NCBI GenBank assembly: GCA_009776625.1
Contig: WRNL01000028.1
Span: forward strand, 6,318-11,935
Direction of reading: 5' to 3'
Length of the DNA: 5,618 bases
DNA from: Methanomassiliicoccaceae archaeon
GTDB lineage: Archaea; Thermoplasmatota; Thermoplasmata; Methanomassiliicoccales; Methanomethylophilaceae
The notes beneath the pieces are model-generated. The model was not told the DNA's origin, made no database searches, and saw only the letters and a list, made by a program, of their open reading frames with translations. The position numbers were made by a program, and so were the translations under genes. Positions 1 to 4,697 of this stretch are shown here, in pieces. Within the stretch, counting starts at the first letter, position 1. Each line of letters starts with the position of its first letter.

Positions 1-616
1 GGCGAGGGACAGGGCGTTCAACTTCTATTATATCCATAACCTAGAGGCGCTCGCCGCCGCCGGGGCGGAGATCGTCCCCTTCTCCCCCATCGACGGCACG
101 CTCCCCGACGTGGACGGCCTGTACCTCGGCGGGGGGTACCCGGAGGTGTTCGCCGAGGGGCTCGAGGGGAACGCCGCGATGAGGTCGGCGGTCAGGAAGG
201 CGTCCGAGGACGGCATGCCCATATACGCCGAGTGCGGCGGCCTGATGTACCTTTCCAAGCGCATTTGCCGCGTAGAGGGCGGGAGCTACGAGATGTGCGG
301 CGTGCTGGAGGCGGAGGCTAGGATGAGCGAGGGCAGGAGGTCCCTGGGGTACGTGGAGATGGCCGCCCGCGCAGACACCGTGCTGTGCGAGAGGGGATGG
401 GCGGTCAGGGGTCACGAGTTCCATTACTCCTCGGTGTCCCCCATGGGGCGCAGCGAGTACGCATTCGACCTCGGCAGGGGAGCCGGGATAGAGGGCGGAA
501 GGGACGGCATGATGGCCGGGAACACCCTTGCCGGGTACACGCACATCCACTTCGCATCCAACCCCAGGATGCCGGGGAGGTTCGTGGACTGCTGCTACGA
601 TTACGCCAGAAAATGA
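1..616 (+). CDS. CbiA/CobB-family a,c-diamide synthase, C-terminal part (5' end outside window)
   Basis: This gene enters from the left edge; codons are in frame from base 2, giving 204 visible residues before the TGA at 614-616. The family amidates the a and c carboxylates of a tetrapyrrole (cobyrinate for cobalamin, or Ni-sirohydrochlorin for F430 in the CfbB branch), using ATP and glutamine in the cytoplasm. Visible hallmarks are a DRAFNFYY stretch at fragment residues 3-10, a LYLGGGYPE motif at 40-48, and the class I glutamine amidotransferase nucleophile in AECGG (Cys78, codon 233-235). Near the C-terminus is a THIHFASNP segment (His181 and His183) resembling the catalytic-His region. 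Family members are usually about 450-460 residues, so the N-terminal ATP-binding half is missing because of the window edge, not because the gene is broken. From the C-terminal half alone I cannot choose between CbiA and CfbB, so no symbol is given. It points toward mtaCB but is separated from it by 261 bases. Confidence 0.93.
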   Translation, partial: ARDRAFNFYYIHNLEALAAAGAEIVPFSPIDGTLPDVDGLYLGGGYPEVFAEGLEGNAAMRSAVRKASEDGMPIYAECGGLMYLSKRICRVEGGSYEMCGVLEAEARMSEGRRSLGYVEMAARADTVLCERGWAVRGHEFHYSSVSPMGRSEYAFDLGRGAGIEGGRDGMMAGNTLAGYTHIHFASNPRMPGRFVDCCYDYARK

Positions 617-739
617 GGCTGAAAAAACGACATGCGCTAGCATTGCCCCGATACAACGTTAAAGGGCGAGCGTCCGTTACGAAATACGTAGGGAGGCACG
701 ATTCTTCCAGACGCGACATATTGGCATTTTCTATTTTAA

Positions 740-747
740 GTATATAA
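740..747 (+). promoter_or_regulatory. Upstream TATA-like element before mtaC
   Basis: The run GTATATAA lies just downstream of a T-rich stretch (721-738) in the AT-rich gap between the diamide synthase gene and mtaC. If used as an archaeal TATA box, transcription would start about 25 bases further on, near 768-772, giving a leader of about 105-110 bases. Long leaders are known for methanol methyltransferase operons in Methanosarcina, so this is plausible, but the element at 801-808 competes with it. The T-rich stretch just before it could also end transcription of the upstream gene. Confidence 0.35.
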
Positions 748-762
748 GTCTTTTGTTGCCCT

Positions 763-781
763 TTATATCAAGTGGATATAA
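763..781. repeat. Perfect inverted repeat upstream of mtaC (7-base arms, 5-base spacer)
   Basis: TTATATC at 763-769 and its exact reverse complement GATATAA at 775-781 are separated by AAGTG. The symmetry would suit a dimeric DNA-binding regulator. The arms are also TATA-like on each strand, so they could instead be promoter elements. The repeat lies about 20 bases upstream of the candidate core promoter at 801-808. The binding role is inference. Confidence 0.45.
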
Positions 782-792
782 CATCCATCCTT

Positions 793-812
793 GACACACG
801 TTATATAGTGTC
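793..812. repeat. Inverted repeat bracketing the mtaC TATA box (candidate operator)
   Basis: GACAC at 793-797 and GTGTC at 808-812 are perfect reverse complements separated by 10 bases, and the spacer contains the TTATATA core. Allowing one bulged base, the symmetry extends outward (TTGACAC on the left, GTGTCCAA on the right). A third GTGTC lies at 831-835. A protein bound here would cover the TATA box and so could control mtaCB transcription. The symmetry is directly visible; the operator role is inference. Confidence 0.45.
801..808 (+). promoter_or_regulatory. Probable TATA box of the mtaCB operon
   Basis: TTATATAG sits 69 bases before the mtaC start codon. With usual archaeal spacing, transcription would begin near 828-833, leaving a leader of about 45-50 bases that carries the ribosome site at 863-870. 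It is the TATA-like element closest to the gene and lies inside an inverted repeat. A transcription start has not been shown. Confidence 0.5.
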
Positions 813-862
813 CAACTTATCCTACTGTCAGTGTCGGCTGAGCAATCGGCTTACACGAATAT

Positions 863-870
863 AAGGAGGA
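863..870 (+). promoter_or_regulatory. Ribosome binding site of mtaC
   Basis: AAGGAGGA ends 7 bases before the ATG at 878, an ideal archaeal Shine-Dalgarno match and spacing. It fixes the start of mtaC at this ATG. Confidence 0.85.
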
Positions 871-877
871 AAAACTT

Positions 878-1660
878 ATGGTTAGTCACAAAGGAGTAGA
901 CTATGCAAAGATCCTCACAAGGTACGACGTCAAAGCGCAGAACGAGGCTTCCCCGGAAGCCATCGCCGCCAAGATGTTGCCCAAGGATCCGGTGCTTAAA
1001 AAGGTTGCAGAGACCGTTGTTTGGATGAAGTTCAAGGACGTAGGCCCTGCCACCACCGAGGCGCTGAAAGAGAAAGACCCGCTCGTCATCATAAACGACG
1101 GGCTCGTTGTCGGAATGGAAGTTGTTGCAAAGCTGTACGCTGACCACATCTACTATCTCCCCGAGATCATGATGGCCGCTAAGACCATGGAGATCGGGAT
1201 CGCCATTGCTGAGAAGCAAATCAAAGGCGGCAGGGAGACGAAAGGGCTGGTCGTCATGCACGTTGCAGAGGGGGACCCCCACGACATCGGAAAGAACATC
1301 GCGAAGGTCATGCTGACCTCGTCCGGGTACTCTGTCATCGACATGGGCAAGGACGTCGACGTCAAGGACGTCGTCGCAGAGGTAGTGAAATCGAAGCCCA
1401 TGATGGTCACCGGAACGGCGCTCATGACGACGACGATGACTGCGTTCCCCAGGGCCGCAGAGCAGCTCGTCGCGAAGGGTGTCAAGATACCCTTCATGTC
1501 CGCTGGCGGCGCAGTGAACAGGGACTTCTCCGAGTCGTTCGAGCTCGGGATATACTCTGAGAAGGCACCGCAGACCCCGCCCATAGCCGACAAGATCAAA
1601 GGCGGCTGGGACTGGAGGAAGGTCAGGGAGAACTGGGACGACATCGTTGGAGGTGTGTAA
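878..1660 (+). CDS. mtaC: Methanol corrinoid protein MtaC
   Basis: This 260-residue cytoplasmic protein carries the corrinoid that accepts the methyl group from methanol during methylotrophic methanogenesis. It pairs with MtaB, encoded directly downstream; MtaA then moves the methyl group to coenzyme M. The N-terminal part (about residues 10-115) is the helical cap domain and the rest is the B12-binding Rossmann domain. The cobalt-ligand motif DxHxxG is seen as Asp133-Pro-His135-Asp-Ile-Gly138; His135 matches the lower ligand known as His136 in Methanosarcina barkeri MtaC. The usual SxL motif reads Thr-Ala-Leu at 180-182, and the GG motif is at 210-211. The length matches the family (about 258). 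The start is set by the strong ribosome site at 863-870. The stop is 2 bases before the mtaB start, so the two genes form an operon. The neighbour and length favour a methanol-specific protein over a methylamine corrinoid protein (about 215 residues, no mtaB next door). Confidence 0.96.
   Translation: MVSHKGVDYAKILTRYDVKAQNEASPEAIAAKMLPKDPVLKKVAETVVWMKFKDVGPATTEALKEKDPLVIINDGLVVGMEVVAKLYADHIYYLPEIMMAAKTMEIGIAIAEKQIKGGRETKGLVVMHVAEGDPHDIGKNIAKVMLTSSGYSVIDMGKDVDVKDVVAEVVKSKPMMVTGTALMTTTMTAFPRAAEQLVAKGVKIPFMSAGGAVNRDFSESFELGIYSEKAPQTPPIADKIKGGWDWRKVRENWDDIVGGV
1649..1655 (+). promoter_or_regulatory. Ribosome binding site of mtaB inside the 3' end of mtaC
   Basis: GGAGGTG overlaps the last codons of mtaC (Gly-Gly-Val) and ends 7 bases before the mtaB ATG. 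This arrangement suggests translational coupling, keeping MtaC and MtaB levels matched. Confidence 0.8.
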
Positions 1661-1662
1661 AC

Positions 1663-3060
1663 ATGGCAGCAACAAGATTCACAAAAATGGCGTACTCGAG
1701 CGCCGACGAGATCGTTTTCGGAACCGCGAAATCCCCCGTGTCCTACGGGTGCGGGATAAAGGTCGGCGCCGGAAGGGTCATACCCGAGCTCAACTACGGC
1801 CCCAGGCCCGGATCCGAGAAGGACCCGGCGAGACTGAAGAAAGAGTATGTGGACTACATCTCCAAGGACGCCCTGCTCAGGGCGGTCACGCTCGGGTTCC
1901 CGGACCTGCAGCTTGAGACGGAGTGGATCTCGCAGATGGGGAACCCGAAATTCGCGGCCCCCGTCGTCGAGGGACAGAAGGACATCACGAGGAAGTTCAA
2001 CGAGGAGTACGGGATCTGCACGGCTGTAAGGCAGACCCTGCCTGACCAGCGCGAGGCCGAGGAAGGCCTCCGCCTCGGCGCGAAGAGCAAGCACAACTAC
2101 CCTGAGGCTCTCTTCGGCTGCTGCGACGTGGCCTGCGAGAACGGCGCCGACCTCATCTCATGCGAGACGATGGGCGGCAAAGAGCTCGCTGACCACGCGG
2201 TCACGACCGGCGACGCAGTCGCGTTCCTCTACGGTGTAGGGTACCTCGGCGCCATCGACATGGAGTTCGTATGGTCCGAGTTCGTCAACACCGCGAAGAA
2301 GAACAAGGTTGTCTGCGGCGGTGACACGAACTGCTCCGGCGCGAACACCTCGATGTTCATGGCCGGCGGCATGCTGGACCAGGATGTCCAGAAGACCTTC
2401 TCGACCGTCACCAGGGCCATATCTGCCGCAAGGACGATAGTCGCCATGGAGTGCGGCGCATCCGGTCCCGACAAGGACTGCGGATACGAGGGCCCCATAA
2501 TAAAGACCATCACCGGCAGGCCCGCTGCACAGGAGGGCAAGAACTGCCAGTGCGCGCACGCTGACCTTCAGGGCAACCTGATGGCCCAGATCTGCGACGT
2601 CTGGTCGAACGAGTCCGTCGAGTACCACCCCGAGTTCGGTGGCTCCTCGGTCCAGTGCTGGCTCGGCTCCCTCGGCTACGAGGTCGCCCTGATGAACTGC
2701 GCTATCGCGACCGGGAACGAGAAGACCCTGAGGGACCTGTACATGATCACCGACCGCACAAGGGGCCCCGAGGGCTACATGCTCGCCTTCGACAACGCCT
2801 ACAAGGTCGGAGAGGCGATCGCGAAAGAGGGCAGCAACATCTACCTCCGCGCGAAGGCCGCTGGGCTCACCGCAGCCAAGCTCGTGAAGGCCGGGTTCGA
2901 GAGCAAGGAGCTCCCGCTCACCGTCAAGCAGAAGGAGACCATCGACGTCATCATAAAGGACTTCGAGGCCCTCCCCGCTGAGGAAGCGAAGTTCTTCGAG
3001 TACTGCGACAAGAAGTACGCCGACGTTCCGAACTACACCAAGAAGAACTACGGGCTCTAA
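1663..3060 (+). CDS. mtaB: Methanol:corrinoid methyltransferase MtaB
   Basis: This 465-residue zinc enzyme activates methanol and transfers its methyl group to Co(I) of the corrinoid on MtaC, the entry step of methanol-dependent methanogenesis. The three zinc ligands known for Methanosarcina barkeri MtaB (Glu164, Cys220, Cys269) line up at a constant offset of four: Glu168 in SCETMGG, Cys224 in GGDTNCSGAN, and Cys273 in SGPDKDCGYEG. All are present, so the enzyme looks active. The length agrees with the family (about 461), and the reading frame is open and clean from the ATG at 1663, preceded by a ribosome site at 1649-1655. It follows mtaC after 2 bases, the usual mtaC-mtaB order. A T-rich terminator-like stretch follows the TAA. 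The protein has no signal peptide or membrane segment and acts in the cytoplasm. The methylcobalamin:CoM methyltransferase mtaA and corrinoid reactivase genes are not in the window. Confidence 0.97.
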   Translation: MAATRFTKMAYSSADEIVFGTAKSPVSYGCGIKVGAGRVIPELNYGPRPGSEKDPARLKKEYVDYISKDALLRAVTLGFPDLQLETEWISQMGNPKFAAPVVEGQKDITRKFNEEYGICTAVRQTLPDQREAEEGLRLGAKSKHNYPEALFGCCDVACENGADLISCETMGGKELADHAVTTGDAVAFLYGVGYLGAIDMEFVWSEFVNTAKKNKVVCGGDTNCSGANTSMFMAGGMLDQDVQKTFSTVTRAISAARTIVAMECGASGPDKDCGYEGPIIKTITGRPAAQEGKNCQCAHADLQGNLMAQICDVWSNESVEYHPEFGGSSVQCWLGSLGYEVALMNCAIATGNEKTLRDLYMITDRTRGPEGYMLAFDNAYKVGEAIAKEGSNIYLRAKAAGLTAAKLVKAGFESKELPLTVKQKETIDVIIKDFEALPAEEAKFFEYCDKKYADVPNYTKKNYGL

Positions 3061-3079
3061 GCCTGCGGCTGTTCTTGAT

Positions 3080-3112
3080 GGGTTTCAAACCTTTTCCATT
3101 TTCCCTTTTTTA
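3080..3112 (+). terminator. T-rich terminator after mtaB
   Basis: A small inverted repeat (GGTT/AACC at 3081-3091) is followed by three T runs separated by short C or CCA breaks, ending in TTTTTT at 3106-3111. Archaeal terminators are mainly T tracts, and this one begins about 30 bases after the mtaB stop, so it probably ends the mtaCB transcript. The stem itself is weak. Confidence 0.6.
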
Positions 3113-3136
3113 TGTTTCATCGATGCAGGGTGATCC

Positions 3137-3469
3137 ATGGAAGACTGTTTCGGAGGGGATGCAGCGCCCATGGTGCTCATATGCCCCGCCTGTCAAAGGG
3201 GGATGAGCGTATGCTCCGTCCTCGACAGTTCCTCCGTTTCGTGGCCGGACCATGGCTGGGCGTTGTTCACATGCCCCCTCTGCAATACCAGATCGCATTC
3301 AGAGCTGTCCGACGGCGTGATCAGCACCGGGATCTTGGATGGCGCCCCTGGCCCATGTTTCATCCCCTGCTCTACAGTACGGGCAGCGGGGCTCCGTGTC
3401 ACGAGAGGGACGAGAGGGCTGACCTGCGATTATGACGGGAAGAGGTACAATATCCCCGCCCATAGGTGA
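3137..3469 (+). CDS. Small zinc-ribbon protein, function unknown
   Basis: This predicted 110-residue protein belongs to no family I recognise. Two CPxC knuckles, Cys16-Pro-Ala-Cys19 and Cys46-Pro-Leu-Cys49, spaced 26 residues apart, look like a zinc ribbon. Further cysteines occur at 26, 74, 78 and 97, with a LTCDYDGKRYNIP stretch near the C-terminus. No signal peptide or membrane segment is apparent. The start is uncertain: GGTGAT at 3129-3134 matches the archaeal anti-Shine-Dalgarno well but sits only 2 bases before ATG 3137, while an in-frame ATG at 3170 follows a GGAGG 13 bases upstream. Either start keeps both knuckles. It lies 76 bases after mtaB, beyond a terminator-like stretch, so it is probably a separate unit. 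The paired knuckles are the main argument that the frame is real. A DNA- or protein-binding role would be a guess. Confidence 0.6.
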   Translation: MEDCFGGDAAPMVLICPACQRGMSVCSVLDSSSVSWPDHGWALFTCPLCNTRSHSELSDGVISTGILDGAPGPCFIPCSTVRAAGLRVTRGTRGLTCDYDGKRYNIPAHR

Positions 3470-3476
3470 GGCGGGG
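3454..3476 (+). other. GC-rich hairpin over the stop codon of the zinc-ribbon gene
   Basis: CCCCGCC at 3454-3460 and GGCGGGG at 3470-3476 form a perfect 7-base stem with a 9-base loop that contains the TGA at 3467-3469. It could stabilise the mRNA 3' end. No T tract follows, so it is not a classical terminator. The pairing is visible; the role is inferred. Confidence 0.4.
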
Positions 3477-3557
3477 AGCGGCGGCCACATGCTCGGCCAC
3501 GCTCGCCCGTCCGCGGTAAGTCCTATTCTAGATTAGGGGCAAAGACGCCGCCAGCCT

Positions 3558-3618
3558 TTACCGGTAGCCGAGCCCGCGTTTCGTGAAGGGGCAGCAGGAT
3601 ATGCACAGGCCGCAGACA
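3558..3618. repeat. Direct repeat, left copy (gene 3' end)
   Basis: These 61 bases match 5558-5618 with only two differences (C/G at 3562/5562 and G/A at 3572/5572); 3573-3618 is identical to 5573-5618. The offset is exactly 2000 with no gaps. Weaker similarity continues below the stop codon, about 16 of 25 bases over 3536-3560. The right copy runs off the window, so the full length is unknown. Confidence 0.95.
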
Positions 3619-3689
3619 ACCCCGTCGACGCCCAGCGTATCCATCGCACGGGCGTTGCCGGCAGAGCGGCAGGCGGCATGACGCGCTTT
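3558..3689 (-). pseudogene. Remnant of the C-terminal end of a [4Fe-4S] protein gene
   Basis: On the minus strand, 43 codons run without a break into the TAA at 3558-3560, but an in-frame TGA (3690-3692 on the plus strand) cuts them off upstream and no start codon gives a sensible protein. The peptide holds a Cys, an 18-residue spacer, then CGLCISCCPFTKRGLGY, i.e. CxxCxxxCP with a distant fourth cysteine. This pattern fits the second cluster of the double [4Fe-4S] ferredoxin domain in QueG and reductive-dehalogenase-like proteins. Family assignment is by motif only. The last 61 bases reappear at the right edge as the end of what may be the intact gene. The upstream part does not continue convincingly in the other frames, so I read this as a truncated copy rather than a simple frameshift. 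Confidence 0.65.
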
Positions 3690-3797
3690 TCAAGAAGAAG
3701 ACCTCTGATACCTGCCCTTTCGCCCCACTGGGGGGTTTCCTTCCTCTTCTTTCCATCCTTTTCTCGAAAGAACCTTCCCTATTATTCGGAGTTAAGG

Positions 3798-3806
3798 TTA
3801 TATATT
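3798..3806 (+). promoter_or_regulatory. TATA box of the right-hand gene group
   Basis: TTATATATT within an AT-rich stretch is a strong archaeal TATA match. Usual spacing places the transcription start near 3825-3833, almost on the ATG at 3833. The transcript would therefore be leaderless for that ORF, or would have a leader of about 285 bases for the gene at 4115. No better promoter is seen before 4115. Confidence 0.55.
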
Positions 3807-3832
3807 ATACGGATTGTTTTTGTATTCACCTG

Positions 3833-4063
3833 ATGCAGATAGCTATATTGAATGAAGGGGGATTTGAGAAAAGCACTCAGAACACTTTCTCTGAGTTGTC
3901 AGACATACCTTTGGTTCACAAATGGGGGTCGTTTATAGAAAGCCAAATTAACCGCTTTTACGTTTTAATCCGTAACTACGCGGTTTTGGTTTTTGCAAAA
4001 ATCGGCATTACCTGCAAGGATGTGTGCGTCATTGGTATAACACCATGTGTGTTGAGTGTATAG
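3833..4063 (+). CDS. Doubtful 76-residue hypothetical ORF
   Basis: I do not recognise this 76-residue product. Its C-terminal half is moderately hydrophobic (residues about 42-60) and contains a CKDVC pair, but no clear membrane helix or domain. It has no ribosome site, though the TATA box at 3798-3806 would place the transcript start at or just before its ATG, so leaderless translation is possible. It is the only candidate gene here that ends in TAG (4061-4063). In Methanomassiliicoccales with pyrrolysine, TAG stops are rare; reading through would add only pyrrolysine, Cys, Lys and Leu before a TGA. It may be a real small gene, a leader ORF or a decayed remnant. It lies 51 bases before the two-gene unit. 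Confidence 0.3.
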   Translation: MQIAILNEGGFEKSTQNTFSELSDIPLVHKWGSFIESQINRFYVLIRNYAVLVFAKIGITCKDVCVIGITPCVLSV

Positions 4064-4101
4064 TGCAAGCTATGAAGAGGGAAACCTGTAGATGATCGTA
4101 T

Positions 4102-4107
4102 GGAGGT
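4102..4107 (+). promoter_or_regulatory. Ribosome binding site of the 185-residue protein gene
   Basis: GGAGGT ends 7 bases before the ATG at 4115. This strong site supports both the reality of the gene and its start. Confidence 0.8.
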
Positions 4108-4114
4108 AGTTTGA

Positions 4115-4672
4115 ATGGGAATTATAGAGGGAGCCGCGAGGACAGCAATATTCAAGGCGAAAAACATTAACCGAAGTTTCAGCAGCGAACAGGAATACAA
4201 GCGGCAAATGGGAGAATATGCGTATGCGCCTGAAAAAAAGCGTGAAGAAGAGAGGGCAGAAAAGAAAGCCGCATGTGAAATAGCAGGAGCGAAAAAGGAT
4301 TTCAAGGGCGATATCGAGGCACTGATGGCATTCATCAAACAATGCCCAGATGACCTCGCGAAGGGGTTGAGAACCATCGCCGATTATGGAATGATAATTA
4401 TTGATGACTCATATAAACGTAAGGATGGGGACACCAGGAGCATCCGAAAGGCGAAGGATAACAGATCCTGCGTAGTTTTTGTAGGTAGATATCCACAATT
4501 CAGGGTAGAGGTAGCTAAAATGGAGCTCACGGAAGGAGAGATAAAAAAGATCACGAAGGAGTGTAAAAAGTGCAGAGAGACTAACAACTGCCTCGAAGAT
4601 GCGCTCTTGGCAAAAAAAGTACGAAAGTGCGCAAATATCTGGAAGGATTACTGCCTCAAAGGAACTATATGA
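4115..4672 (+). CDS. Charged, Cys-rich protein of unknown family
   Basis: This 185-residue protein belongs to no family I recognise. Residues about 25-60 are highly charged (Lys, Glu, Arg) and probably helical, possibly coiled coil. Residues 62-90 look like another helix (DIEALMAFIKQCPDDLAKGL), followed by an alternating hydrophobic stretch, YGMIIIDDSY at 91-100 and SCVVFVGRYPQFRVEVAKM at 118-136, typical of beta strands. The C-terminus is Cys-rich: Cys150, 153, 159, 172 and 180, beginning CKKC, possibly a metal site. There is no signal peptide or membrane span. A strong ribosome site supports the start. The gene is followed after 25 bases by the Sel1/zinc-ribbon gene, itself with a strong ribosome site, so the two probably form an operon. 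Composition is clearly more AT-rich than mtaCB, and the pair lies between direct repeats, which together suggest acquired DNA. The function is unknown. Confidence 0.8.
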   Translation: MGIIEGAARTAIFKAKNINRSFSSEQEYKRQMGEYAYAPEKKREEERAEKKAACEIAGAKKDFKGDIEALMAFIKQCPDDLAKGLRTIADYGMIIIDDSYKRKDGDTRSIRKAKDNRSCVVFVGRYPQFRVEVAKMELTEGEIKKITKECKKCRETNNCLEDALLAKKVRKCANIWKDYCLKGTI

Positions 4673-4682
4673 AGTTATATAC

Positions 4683-4690
4683 AAGGAGGT
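4683..4690 (+). promoter_or_regulatory. Ribosome binding site that decides the start of the Sel1 gene
   Basis: AAGGAGGT ends 1 base before ATG 4692 and 7 bases before ATG 4698. The 7-base spacing matches the other genes here, so the start at 4698 is preferred over ATG 4692 and over the further upstream ATG at 4599, which would overlap the preceding gene by 74 bases. Confidence 0.8.
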
Positions 4691-4697
4691 AATGCGG

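Larger units (their letters stand above)
3470..3797. other. Gap without an intact gene: repeat copy, gene remnant and pyrimidine tract
   Basis: This 328-base stretch carries no convincing intact gene. It holds a 16-base near-palindrome centred on TCTAGA (3522-3537), the minus-strand [4Fe-4S] gene remnant (3558-3689), a short CCCC/GGGG stem at 3723-3733, and an almost pure pyrimidine tract (3736-3765). The stem plus pyrimidine tract could act as a weak plus-strand terminator. Composition changes from GC-rich to AT-rich at about 3735. Confidence 0.5.

Noticed and set aside
41..643. 200-codon minus-strand frame opposite the diamide synthase gene
   Set aside because: The plus-strand frame carries clear catalytic motifs. 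The antisense product is His/Pro/Ala/Val-rich and looks like a codon shadow.
834..851. Direct repeat TCGGCT spaced 12 bases apart in the mtaC leader
   Set aside because: Six bases twice is too short to claim a site without conservation data.
617..877. Possible tRNA, riboswitch or small RNA in the gap before mtaC
   Set aside because: No cloverleaf, CCA end, T-loop motif or cobalamin-riboswitch-like box was found; the gap reads as promoter and leader.
1352..1375. Clustered GACGTC palindromes in mtaC
   Set aside because: They encode Asp-Val repeats in a conserved part of the corrinoid domain; codon usage explains them.
1153..2094. Long minus-strand open frame opposite mtaC/mtaB, and a similar one at 851-1675
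   Set aside because: They lie wholly opposite well-supported mtaC and mtaB. Their products show no domain or cofactor motif and have no ribosome site; long antisense frames are common in GC-rich coding DNA.
3523..3756. 77-codon minus-strand ORF through the repeat region
   Set aside because: It reads the repeat in a different frame from the one encoding the CxxCxxxCP motif. No ribosome site or family resemblance; the remnant frame explains this DNA better.
4599..4697. 33-codon N-terminal extension of the Sel1 protein
   Set aside because: It overlaps the preceding gene by 74 bases, and the strong ribosome site lies after it at 4683-4690, fitting ATG 4698.
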